Notes: generated by a model from the sequence alone, not told the origin. Positions 22,862 through 33,470 are shown, counted from the stretch's first letter. The stretch is 64,000 nucleotides of DNA from Euglena gracilis (GCA_039621445.1 CP154955.1:4123836-4187835); one strand, 5' to 3'. A program made the numbers and translations.

Positions 22862-23984
22862 CTCCGCTCGTACCCGTACCAGCTGCTGCAGGGGCTGTGG
22901 AACATCCTCGTGTTCTATGGCCCGGCCTTGCTGCACCTCGGCCACGAGGTCCGTCAGTGTACCTGGAGGGGGAGACCCGAGGACGAGGTGAAGGGTACCA
23001 CCGCTCGGCTGGTGCTGCAGAAGTGCCTCCTGCTGATGATTCACCTGGAACGCCTCATCAGCCCCGGAAGGCCGCCGTCGGAGTACCAGCGCACCATCTC
23101 CCTGTCCCTTCTGGGGTGGCAGGACTGGATGTCCCGGCTGCCTGGCTGCGTGTTCGTGGAGGAGGCTGTCGAGGCTGTCCTCTGCCTGCAAGCGGAACCC
23201 CCACGTGACCAGCTTCGAGGGTACGCTGCACCTGTTCCTGAACCTCGGCGCCCCCTCCGGTGAGGCTCACCACAGCCGTGGCAGCCTTCGGAAGCAGCTG
23301 GTGCAGGAGATGGGACGTCGTGTTCGAGGCCTGGTTGGCAACCCTGGAGGCCGTCCATTTCCGAAGAGGGTGGACAGCACCACCGTGCGCTGGCTGGTGG
23401 ACCCGGAGACGTACCCCGCCTGGTTGGCACCAGACGTGTTGCCTATGCGGATGAGCACTGCGCAGCTGATGCCCGTCCTGCGGCATTCCTTGCAGACGCT
23501 GGTCCGAGGGCAACGCCTGGCAGCTGACGTCGAGGAGTGGCTCAGGAGCAACGTGGGCTGTGTCGATCCGGATCTGCTGCAGGAAAGAGAAGAGGCCATG
23601 GCCCCGTTTTTGGCACGCAGAAGAACGAGGGCTGACCCAGTGGAACTTCTGCCTGAGCACGCAGATGAAGCGGAAAACCGCGTCCTTGGCTCGGATGAAG
23701 CGGAAAACCGCTTGCTCGACACCAACGCTGAGATGGAGGTGGCAGAGGCCTCAGTTGTGGTGGGTGACATGGAGGAGGGTAGCAGCTTGTACGAGCCACC
23801 GGAGTCCCTGTACGAGCCACCCAGTGACTTGTCGGACGGCTACGTGTCTGCCGGGGCATCCGACGGATTGGACTGGCTGGGGTCACTGCAAGGCAGTGAT
23901 GTGTCCGACGCTTCGTCGGATGTATCCGTGGCAGCGGTGTGTACCCCGCTTTATATTGCTTCATATAAGAATCCGCTTACATGA
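22862..23984 (+). CDS. Divergent plus-strand gene, likely frameshifted, acidic C-terminus
   Basis: The first part reads YPYQLLQGLWNILVFYGPAL and, further on, SEYQRTISLSLLGWQDWMSR, ending FVEEAVEAVL. Near 23,178-23,190 the frame changes by two bases at a CTCT tract, and the second part continues NPHVTSFEGTLHLFLNLG, then DSTTVRWLVDPETYPAWLAP. The C-terminal 80 residues are acidic, with direct repeats SLYEPPE/SLYEPPS and a Ser/Asp-rich tail, stopping at TGA 23,982. Two hairpins (23,665 and 23,695) are translated in frame as DEAENR. Either a disabling indel, an assembly error or an unseen splice explains the shift. Function unknown. Confidence 0.45.
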
Positions 23985-24311
23985 TGTCATTCGGACACGA
24001 TGGGTCTACACGCTGGTGAACTAATACATAAAACACCAACAAAAAAACAGAACGCCTGCTCACGGAAAGCACATAACACATGAAAAGCGGTCTTTTTTTT
24101 GCGATGGTGCTATTTCGTTCGGGTAGACACTTAAAAGCAGGGAGTGTTTTGGAAACGCAAGGCAAATTCAAAAAATTTGTCTGCTTTGTGGTTGGTTTGA
24201 TTGTACCTTTCTGGAAATAAATGCTGCCAATCCATTCATTTGTGTCCCATTTACAGCATACTTACAAAACAGGGGCATATTTTTACACCATTCCCCCACA
24301 GACCAGTTCAA

Positions 24312-27300
24312 ATGGCTCTGAAGAGGCTGGCGAAGGCGGACACCACGGGACAGCCGATCCCGAAGCTGCTGGAAGATGAGGAGATGTGGCTGCAGAGGAA
24401 ACAGGGTTGGATTTGTGGTTCCTTTTGGTGAATGAACAATTGGGAACCTTCTCTCTGGCGATATTACATTGAATGGACGTCCATTTGCAGGGATTCCCTA
24501 TTTAACATGTAGGTTTGCTGACCATTAACAAACAAAAAAACGTCAATTTCATATTTGAAGCGTAAAAACGCTTCATTGCTATGCAATGCAGAATTATTAT
24601 GGAAAAATATATACTTTATCTGACCCTGCAGCCGGGCAGCTGGTCCTGGACGTTGACCTGAGCCGAGGGCAGGTCCGGCGTCCCCGACAGGAGCACGTGA
24701 ACGATCTCGTCACCGAGCTGAAGAACAATCCCCCGCAGGAGCTGGTGCTTACGGTGTGGCCGGAGAGAGGTGTCCTCCAGCCCCCTCCTCATGGTGTTTG
24801 TCTTTCCCGTGGTGCAGCCCCCCCTGCTTTGAAAGTGGTTGATCGATGTAAGTTGTTCGGCACTTTGAGCACAATGGATTTGTTCCTCTGTTCACATGGC
24901 AGTTTCCTTTACGTCGTATGGGACAATGGACGTTTTCTGAATGTGTTCCCCTCTTCACAGCTACCGGCAAGTGGGTGATCTTGAGTGGTCAACATCGATA
25001 CCTGGCCGCGTCGGCCATCGCCGACGCAGCCATCGCGGATTGCCGGCCACCGCCAGCCTTCACGGAGAGGTTCCGGTGCAAGGTGGTGAAAGAGTACACC
25101 AGCATCATCGAGCGCCAGCAGCTGGCCGGCAGGCTGCAGGCCATGGACGGCAACGTCATGGACATGACCCTGGCGGACCGCCTGCACTGGCTGCTGAAGG
25201 AGGACACCCACGACCGGGATCTTGCCGAGGCCGAAGGAGTGGCGTACAACCCCACCAAGACGGAGCTGTTGAAGAACGTCTACAGCAAGACGGGTTGCCG
25301 GGAGACGGTGGACGGTGCCCTGGTGTGTTTAATGATTGTGATATTCATTAATCAAGCATGAAGGAATGTCACGACACATGCAACATACACTTTTGCTTCA
25401 AATAAACTGTCTACAAAGGAAGCGTTTTTCCGCTTCATTGCATTTGCTTTCGCCTTTTTCTGCACAGCTGCAGTGGGTGAAGGCCATGATCCCGGTGACG
25501 GAGTGGGTGCTGCAGAGTGGACCGGAGGCTGTCGAGGTGGTGAAGAGGATGGAGGCGCGGGGTGGGGACCGTGCGGCCCCGGGCACGTTCAAGTGCCTGG
25601 AGGCCATCTACCACCCGGACGACTTCGCGGAGCTGGCCCAGGTGATGTTGGACGAGAAGGCCAAGCCCACCAGTCAGAGGCTGACCCAGGCTGCTTTTTT
25701 TACTTTTTGTTCAGAACAGATGCAAATGAAGAATCACTGCTTCTATGTGGAAAAATTGTGTTTTTCTGCAAAAGGAAGCGTATTTCCGCTTCATTCTTAT
25801 ATTCTATCAGTTTGATGTCTGTTGACTTTCTATTCAATAACAAAAAAGTTGTCTGCTGTCAAACAGGAGGCCTTCAGGCTGGTGCGCCGAAGGACCTGGA
25901 CCTGGCTGCTGCAGCACCCGGAGCTGGATGCCGACGTTCTTCACCCTTCCAGGAGTATGTGTTGTTTTGCCCCATGCAAGCTGATTGTATGACTGTGATG
26001 ACTGTGATTGTATGACTATGAATGCATTTTTCTCTTGGTCTGTCTACACACGTGTATGGATTCCAATGGCTTATATTTTTCATATGCTTATGACCTTATG
26101 AAGCGGAAAAATGCTTCACTCACTCACAATCATGTTTCCTTTTGCAGAGAACCTGGCCCAGGTGGCTGCGCCGGAGACCGCCCTGCAGCCGGAGCACGTC
26201 AAGGTGCCGATGACCGGGGTGAAGTGGAGGTGGTCGCCGGAGGCCCCCTGCGCAGGGCTTAACTGCTTGACAAAGGAGCAATGTGGTTGTCAGCCTGGTT
26301 TATCCCTCCCTGTATGTGATGGATGACTGTGAAATGCACACCCCTCTCCCATCCTGTGTCACTGATTGACAGTTCAGCCCCGGCATTGGCCGCCCATCGA
26401 GGTGGTACGCCGCGCGCCGCTGTCGGCCGACCCGCAGTACGAGGGCCTCAGGCAGCGGCTGCTGGGCCCGGTGATGGAGCCTGCCGTCAAGGTCGGGGGC
26501 ATCTTCGGCACGCTGGACCTGCACGGGATGTCCCTGGCTGGCCGCGGACCGTCGACTCCTGGGAAGCCCAAGCGACCGGAGGAGGAGGTGTCCAGCACCC
26601 AGGAGATCTCCACGCCGGGCCGGGCCACGGCCAAGCGGGCTGCCCAACCCGAGGCGCCGAAGACCGGCCTCATCCACGTGGTGCCCATGCAGTCCGCGGA
26701 CAATGCCTGGCCCAACGACCTGCGCCTGCTGGAATTGGGGGCAGTGGTGGTGGAGGTTTAGCCCCAGCAGTTCGCCCTGGACGGCAGCCTGCATGCGGAG
26801 GTGGGCAGGACCATGATGCTGCGGGGTACGCCCATGATCGCCGTGGGTGCGGACATCGACTTGCGGGACCTCCATGGGCGGCTGTCGGGGATGATGGGGA
26901 GCGAGCGGACGGTCTTCCGCAAGGACATCCTGCTGTGCTTCAATCCACCAACGCCGGACCAGGACTGGCATTTCGCGCGGCGAACTTTGGCCGTGTTCAC
27001 GACGGAGAACAAGCATAGGAAGGTAAATTTTGTGTTTCAGTTGTTTTGAAGCGGAAAAGCGCTTCCCAGTGTTTTCTGACGTCGTTTATTCATATGTTAT
27101 TTGTGGCATGCATATGACAAACTGCAACTGAGATTGCCTGCGTATTCTGTTTGTGTCCCTCCTACGTAGGACCCCGTCCAGATCACCGTGCAGGGGATGC
27201 ACCAGGACCCAGGTGACACTTTCTGTACAACTTTCTTGGTGCTGTTACATACAATGATTCAATCTGGTGATTTTGGAATATGTTTAGTGCCGTTCGACCA

Positions 27301-30300
27301 ACAGAGAAACAGAGAATGTGTGTTCCTTCATATTGCCTTTGTGAATGTGATTTTACTTTCAACGTTTGTTGCATTTTATTGAGTGTCCCCCGGTGCACCC
27401 GACGTTGCCCATCTCGTCCCTGTGGAGGTGGTCTGGTGGTTCCTGCGGCGGCTGGAGGTGGCCACCGCAGACTGGGTGATGGTGATGAGCTCCCGGGCGG
27501 TGCTGACCGCCCAGCTGGCGGTGAGGGCGGGCAGCGCCATCAACCTGCTGTGGGGCGTGCCGACCCTGCAGGCGGGAGACGGTGAGGCGCAGCAGCGCTG
27601 CCTGGACGACGTCGGCCGTGAGGTGAGGGTGGCCGACGGGCTGCCGCCGGTGGTCTGGGTTCAGGGTGGTCAGTGCTTCGTGTGCTGTCCCTCACCACAG
27701 AACTGTGTCGGTCATTTCATTTCAACGTCATAAGTCGGTGAGGCTGTCGTTTTATTCCGAGTTGTCCTTATTTTTTTAGAATTCAAAAAAGGAAGCGTAA
27801 AACCGCTTCATATGATTTTCAACGTTCTTGTCTTAGGAGGCATAAACTGCCCATGAAAAAATTGACCAGGCGCATTGGAAATCGACCCAAAAATAGCAAC
27901 AAAAACCCCCCAAAATTTTTAGGTGCCAGAGTTGACTTGAAAGTTTTGGAGGTTTTTTGATGGTGTAGGAGGGGAAGCGGGAATCCGCTTCCTTTTTGGG
28001 GGGAAGCGAAAAAACGCTTCACCCTGAACTTTTTGAAATAGCTAAAAGTGCACATATTTTTTGAATTTTGACATCGGCGGAAGCGGATTACCGCCTCCTG
28101 TGAAACTTTTTATAGGGAAGCGTTTATCCGCTTCCTCCACTTCACATCACAACAAGTAGGCACCTTTAGAACTGGCATCAACCTCATCAACATAAGACAT
28201 CATCCAACGCATTACTACATTAAAACAATTGTCACCAAAAGAAGCCTTATGGCAGCAATCATCTGCTGGAAAGCACAAAGCAGGGGAAGCGTGTTTCCGC
28301 TTCCTATGGGTGGGCCAGATAAAGTAGTTGCATGTGGGGAGCAGGTTCGGCGATGGCCGTTCTCGCCCTATGCCACTGGGGACTTATATTGGTGACGACT
28401 TCAGTGCCCATCTACTGTTGTCTAACCCCTGGGGTCAGTTATGGTTTCACGAGAGGTCTCCGGCGGCTGAATGGTGACTGCCTGAACTGTGCTTGAAATA
28501 TGCCTGGACTCAGTCTGATTGTTGTGGTGCCATCTCGGATGGTTCTGGGAGCGGATGGGTGGTGTGTTTACATGGCTTACAAGCAGCGTGTTTAGAATTG
28601 ATTGGGGAACGGAGGTAAAAAGGCCTCTGTACAGGGATTTTGGTGGTGACTTTCAGTGGGCTGTTTTGCGGTGGGTTGCTGGACACCGTGTTTTGAGGCT
28701 CCTTTGAGGGGGAAAGTTGCCGGGTATGGATTAGTTTGCATGAGGCTGACACTGTGTCTGCAGCACAACGTGTTTCCACCAGGCTGAAAGCCAATGGAGT
28801 TGTCTTGTTCAAGAAGGGAGGTTGCATAGAACTTGAGAATGGGTCAGGTACAATTGAGTGGGCTGAGGATCACTAAAGATTGGAACCAATCTCCTTAAAC
28901 CCTGTGAAACCGTTTTCCAGGTCCATTCAGTGCTTAAACACAGCGTCCTGGAATAGGTTCTGTCATTGGGATGTGAAGGTGTCCCCAAATACCTGGTGTG
29001 CGCGGGGGGTGGGAGTGATGTGCCAGAATCAAATTGTTGAATGCACCTGGAATTATGCCAGCAGTGGAATCCGATGAACACTTCACACAAAAGTTGGAAT
29101 GAAGCGGAAACCAGCTTCGTCAGGGAGGAAGCGTAATCCCGCTTCCTCCCTATGCGGGAAGCGGTTTTGCGCTTTCTCTTTGGAAAGTGGTCCCCTCCTA
29201 CCCACAGGTGGTAGAGACAGCAGAAACGGGACGTGCAGAGACTGATAAGACTGGCTGTGTGTCTCCGTGAGCCTTCTGGGAGTATGGTGAGTGTGCAGTT
29301 CACCAAGTCATGTGCTGCCGAGAGCCGTCGGTAGGCCTTGAGGACAAAGACAGCCCTCCGGAGCCCCTCTCCTAACCAGTAACTGCCGGGTGTGGGCCAT
29401 AAACATGGCCTGGGAGGAACAAATGGACAAAACCTCACAGATAAGACCCACCTGCCTGCGCTTTGGCCGGGGAAGAAAGAACTTGAGGGGGTGTTTGAGA
29501 CGCAATTATACATAGCTGTATATTTTTGGGGGGCTTTGCATTGTACCTCAAGTTGAAAGGGGGCCTGTTTAAAGGGGAAATGGCCCAGATTTTTTGATTT
29601 TCAGCAAAATGTCTGGTACTCCACTTCCAGCCTTCACTGTGCCTTGTTTTCTTTCCCTGGCACCAGAAACCAACCCACCGAAGAAACAGATACACAGTTG
29701 ACAATGGAAAAGGGAGGACACTTGCCTCCATTCACTTGAAACCACCGTCTTCCTTCACCTTCTGGGTCCCCATCCCACGTCTCCTTTCTCCTTGACCCCT
29801 TCTGGGCTGTCATTTGCTTGCGAACACCAAAGATGTCCTGTGGAATGGACTGCCACAGGTAAAGCCCAACACCACCTTCAAGCTGCGTACACTGATCTCC
29901 TCTCATTCTCATTTCTACGTACGTCATCTCATGTGCGCTGCTCCTCTCAACGACCTTGCTCAAAACCAACCATCACCACACCCCTCTACAATGCGCACCA
30001 AGCCACTTCTGCCCTTGTCTCCTGCTGCAGGAACTGCTCTGCAACCTCTGCAGGATTCCCAGGGATGAAGAAGCCCCAAAGAAACCAACGGAAACACGTT
30101 TCAGGTTATTCTGGAAAACACAAATGAAGCGGATTTGCGCTTCCTCGTTCAATCCTGGGGCAAGTCCTCCAACCGGCTGTTGCTGTTGCCGTCCCTGTGT
30201 GCGGCAGGCAATCACCTCCTCATCGTACACCCTGAATCCTCCATCAGTCCATGGAAGCGGCTTTCCGCTTCCTTGAATCAAACCTTGACGTCTAAGGCCA

Positions 30301-32156
30301 CTCCCCATGTTTGTCTCAGGAAAGAGTAGGCACTCTCCGAACCACATGGTAAGCCGTGTCATCCACAATGCTGCATCCCAGCTCGTTATTGAACCCACAA
30401 AGTACTTCAGACCTATCACGTTTGGCTGAAAACCGTCCCAAACGGCCCTCCCCCCCGATTCAATTCCGGTGCCGTTAATCAATTGTCACAATGCCCCACA
30501 CCGTGCACAATGACTGAACTCATTGGGAGGGTAAAATGCATCCCCTTTGAAAGTGCACAGCTGCGGGTCTTCCAGGGACCAAACAAGATGGCTGCTGTGG
30601 GAACACTAACGCATGCAGGTGGCTTTCCATGTCCCGCAATACAATTGGGCCAAATCACAGCATGTCGTTGACAACCAGGTTTCCCATATAACGGCTTTAT
30701 ACCTCCTGCCCCCCTCCCCATGCATTTGTACATCATTTTGCAAGGTCCTATCCGGACCAGTTGGGCATGTTCTACGACTCGAGAAGATGAAGGTTCCATC
30801 ACAGCACAAACTAAGCCTTTGTCCACTCACCAACACCCGAAACTCCATCACATACGACCTAGGTTGAATTGGGTATGTGCCAGATGTGGGCTGCAGGTTC
30901 CGGCTTCATCTCCCCCTTGTTTTCATGCTCCTTCAGACCACTCAGGCCTTCGAAGTCATGGCCTCGAAAAATTCAAATCGTCAGGAGGAAGCGTGATTCC
31001 GCTTCCTCCTGGCCACTATAAAAATTTCAGAGGGTTTCTGCTGTATGCATCCTCGGAACCTGTGCCTGCCCCTCATTTCCGCTGATTTGCGTCAAATAAG
31101 GAAGCGGTTTTTGGTAATCACCGCTTCCTCTTCTCCTCCCTGTCCTCGTGAGGCCCCATTTTGGGTCATTTTCGGTTTCGGCGCCTCCAAGTGCAGTAGA
31201 ACTGAACAGTGACGAAGCGGTTTTTCGCTTCATCTGAAATTTTTGTGTACTTTTCGCCGATTTCGGCTTGCACTCAAAAATTTATACCCCTTTTCGCTCA
31301 TTTCAGCCTCCTATAGAGGTTCGTTACTCCAAGCCAAAACACCGGCAGAAACGGCCCAAATACGGCCTCTTCCAAGAAAAGCTAAAAATTTTGGGGGTTC
31401 AGACGAAGCGTTTTTCCGCTTCCCCCTCTTCCACTTTCCGCTTCAAACCGTCCAAAATTGTTGGGCAGTTTATGCCTCCTAAGCTTGTGTCTCTTCCCTT
31501 TCATTCTCCCTTCCCTTTCCATTGATTTCCCTGTTGCCAAGGACATCCACAGCAAGATCGTGCACCACGCTGTCCTGAACGTCTCCGGCTTCATCCCGGA
31601 GGGGACAGAGGCGGCCGCCACAGCGCCGACGCAGGGGGAGCCCCCGGCCAAGCAGGCCGGCCGGGACCAAAAGGAGTCCAAGTCCAAGGAGACCAAGCAG
31701 TCCCAGGACAAGCCGAAGGAGAAGGAGACCAAGGACAAGCCGGACAAGAAGACCAAGGACACGCCCAAGAAGGGCGCCCGGGGGAAGCAGTCCGCCTCCT
31801 CGCAGCAGCCGGCCCGGCTCTCCTACGAGTCGTCCCCGGAACCGCCGGAGCGCCCGACGGACAGGGAGCGGCCCAATGGTGGATTGCCTTGTTTGTTTGT
31901 TCCTTTGTGTTACGATTCAACGATTAATTGAGCATTATTTGTTTGTTGAAGCGTTTTTCCGCTTCCTTTTAAAGCGCATCGTTTTTTTTTACTTGGAAAT
32001 GAGTTCACGTTTCTGTTTCGAATCTGACATTCAACACAGTGCAATCTAAACAAACCCTTATCTCTATTCCGACCCTCCCATTCGTGCCGCTCCCTGTCGC
32101 CGAGGAAGCGGTCAGCCTTGGAGAACATCGAGGAGATGCTGGTGGACGACGAGTGA
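24312..32156 (+). CDS. Long spliced gene with ParB/sulfiredoxin-like domain
   Basis: Exons joined by phase-consistent borders: 24,312-24,405; 24,632-24,769; 24,961-25,322; 25,468-25,689 (GC-AG intron follows); 25,867-25,954; 26,148 to about 26,290; 26,373-27,022; 27,170-27,212; 27,384 to about 27,679; 31,542-31,878; and a last exon ending TGA 32,154. Exons 2-3 encode a ParB-type fold: RPRQEHVNDLVTELKNNP, then WVILSGQHRYLAASAIADA, where GQHR matches the nucleotide-binding box of ParB (GERR) and sulfiredoxin (GGCHR). Downstream is helical, then a Pro/Lys-rich segment, a Lys/Glu/Asp tail and a basic SPRKRS before an acidic C-terminus. An in-frame TAG at 26,759 interrupts exon 7. The acceptor before 24,312 suggests a further 5' exon. 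The long penultimate intron is occupied by the nested element. Confidence 0.6.
24632..25322 (+). CDS. ParB-like domain exons 2-3 of the spliced gene
   Basis: Exon 2 supplies the strand-helix start (GQLVLDVDLSRGQVRRPRQE), exon 3 the GQHRYLAA helix and about 100 further residues (TLADRLHWLLKED; NPTKTELLKNVYSKTG). The intron at 24,770-24,960 joins PER to ATGKW in phase 1. ParB-fold domains bind CTP or ATP and occur in chromosome partition proteins, nucleases and Srx. Which activity applies here is not shown by sequence. A DNA-binding HTH was not recognised. Confidence 0.6.
26759..26761 (+). other. In-frame TAG inside exon 7
   Basis: The frame reads ...GAVVVEV-TAG-PQQFALDGSLHAEVGR, protein-like on both sides with no plausible intron between. 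This is a nonsense mutation, a readthrough site or a reassigned codon. Other ends in this element use TGA (23,982; 32,154) and TAG (21,596), so reassignment is not favoured. Confidence 0.75.
27832..27852 (+). repeat. Left TIR, inner element
   Basis: Identical over 21 bp to the outer TIR; preceded by CTTGT. Confidence 0.9.
31463..31483 (-). repeat. Right TIR, inner element
   Basis: Inverted copy of the 21-bp TIR followed by CTTGT. The next bases run straight into the pyrimidine tract of the host intron's acceptor. Confidence 0.9.
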
Positions 32157-32700
32157 GCGGGCGGCTGCGGCAGCCGCGGAGGCAACGGGCGGCTGGTGCC
32201 GCCAGCGAGGGAGGGAGAAGCCAGATCCGGACCCCTACCGGACAAGACCCATACCCAGACATCCAGACCCAGTCCCCAACCTTCGTCGCACCATCACACC
32301 TGCGCACACCTTCGTCACACCACAACCACCCGTGTCTTTCCTTTGTGTTTCGTGTTGGCATGGATGCGGAGCTGGGTGGTGTGCCGGGGGGACGTTGGTT
32401 GTTCTTGCTGAGACCATTCATTTCATTCATTTGTTTGACCATTAAGCTTACGTTATAGCATCTTGATGGCTGTTTACTGCTTTGCTTCGGATGCATCTTC
32501 TCAGTAGGGTTTGATTATCCATTCAAGTTTGTTCAGGACTTCAGTGTTTGTTATTACATTGAGCATGCAGTGATTTCACTTTCGTTGGTGGCACTCTTTT
32601 CAGTTTTGGACCACTGCAGGGCATATGAATCGGTGAAATTCCTTCCTTTTCATTTCAGGAAGCGGAATACCGCTTCATCAACTTACCGTCTGTTTTTTGC

Positions 32701-33201
32701 AGGTATTCCCTCCTCCCGTTCATGATGGCGGTGAACCTCACGCGGGGACTTTAGTTACAGGTCTGTATCGTTCTGCATCTTCTATTTGTGTACATTTTGT
32801 TGTGACGGTACTGTGTTTTGTTGCACACATTAGTTAAACTTAATGCCTGATCTGACTGCTCAGTGCGTAAGGTTTCTCATACCCCTCCTGAAATGTAAAG
32901 CAAGCTGTATGTAGGCTTGGATATGCACCGTTTGAACTGATTTCACTTTCATTTGATTTATAACATAAATTTTTCATCTTCTCAATGAAGCGCTTTTACG
33001 CTTCCTTTTCGTCTTCTGTAAATTTTCTTTACTTCGGACTGTCATCACGTCAATCATGAAACTTCTATTGTCAATTTTGGTGACCTGTGAATGATTTTGA
33101 AGCGGCATGTCATTGTTTACGCTTCCTATATTTTGTGTTTATTATTTTCCCCCCTTTGCAGGGGGTTTCGCTGTCATCTGTGTCTGGCGGCGGTCGACAT
33201 G
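32701..33201 (+). CDS. Possible extra 3' exons of the ParB-like gene or its UTR
   Basis: After TTTTTTGCAG a short open stretch YSLLPFMMAVNLTRGL ends at TAG (32,752-32,754). After CCCTTTGCAG near 33,162 comes another GC-rich patch ending at GAG|GTGTGC. Hairpins at 32,659, 32,987 and 33,099 fall in the intervening intron-like sequence. These may be alternative last exons; evidence is limited to splice-like borders. Confidence 0.3.
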
Positions 33202-33449
33202 AGGTGTGCATTTGCACTTTCTTGATGTCTTTAAAAAATATGCAGGGTTTTCGGTCATTTGGACTAAATTTTAATTTTTTACTGCCCTTTTGGGTTGTTT
33301 TTGGAGTTTCCGGAAGTCCGTTACTGCAAGCCAATCTCCCAGTCAGAAATGACCGAAATTGGAACCTCTTCCAAAACCATCAAAAAAACAGGCCTTTTTT
33401 GGAAGCGTTTTTACGCTTCCTATTTCGTTTCGAGGGGTTTAAATTTTTT

Positions 33450-33470
33450 GGGCAGTTTATGCCTCCTAAG
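33450..33470 (-). repeat. Right TIR, outer element
   Basis: Inverted 21-bp TIR followed by the second TTTAT. The last hairpin (33,401-33,420) lies only 29 bp inside it. Confidence 0.9.

Larger units (their letters stand above)
27832..31483. mobile_element. Nested 3.65-kb element with identical TIRs, TSD CTTGT
   Basis: The same 21-bp TIRs occur at 27,832-27,852 and, inverted, at 31,463-31,483. They are flanked by CTTGT on each side (27,827-27,831; 31,484-31,488). The element sits inside an intron of the ParB-like gene. Removing it and one TSD copy leaves an ordinary intron of about 200 bases that still contains the hairpin at 27,792. It carries 14 hairpins of its own but no recognisable counterpart of the outer genes, so it is probably a non-autonomous relative. 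Open frames at 28,809-29,513 and 29,973-30,482 (minus) run through hairpins and are not supported. Confidence 0.85.
18927..33420. repeat. Array of ~38 interspersed palindromes GAAGCG-N6-CGCTTC
   Basis: The copies are 18-20 bp, with arms (T/G)GAAGCG(G) and (C)CGCTTC(A/C) and a mostly A/T loop. Starts in the outer element: 18927, 19155, 19549, 19871, 20197, 20440, 20802, 21085, 21175, 21573, 22361, 23665, 23695, 24556, 25419, 25775, 26099, 27048, 27792, 31948, 32659, 32987, 33099, 33401. Starts in the inner element: 27973, 28003, 28079, 28116, 28285, 29101, 29123, 29158, 30126, 30253, 30983, 31099, 31214, 31405. Two have 11-bp arms (29,123-29,150; 30,983-31,010) and two have long loops (31,099; 33,099). 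None was seen elsewhere in the window. Possible roles include protein-binding sites, RNA hairpins or a mini-mobile element; none is proven. Confidence 0.9.
18786..33470. mobile_element. 14.7-kb DNA transposon with 21-bp TIRs, 5-bp TSD and hairpin array
   Basis: The left terminus CTTAGGAGGCATAAACTGCC (plus one C; 18,786-18,806) is exactly inverted at 33,450-33,470. Both ends are flanked by TTTAT (18,781-18,785 and 33,471-33,475), giving a clean 5-bp target duplication. Between the ends lie at least three genes: a minus-strand transposase candidate, a divergent plus-strand gene and a long spliced ParB-like gene. There are also about 38 GAAGCG-N6-CGCTTC palindromes and a nested 3.65-kb relative. 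The length and 5-bp TSD recall Mavericks, but none of their hallmark genes (PolB, retroviral-type integrase, packaging ATPase, capsid) is visible. I cannot place it in a named superfamily. Confidence 0.85.

Noticed and set aside
28809-30482. 234- and 169-codon minus-strand frames in the inner element
   Set aside because: They run through hairpins without disturbance, have no recognised motif and no splice or start context.
18927-33420. CRISPR array
   Set aside because: Repeats are short palindromes at irregular distances, in a spliced eukaryotic context with no cas genes.
18786-33470. Endogenous giant virus or Maverick/Polinton
   Set aside because: No polymerase B, integrase, ATPase, protease or capsid motifs seen; genes are spliced and the element has short TIRs.
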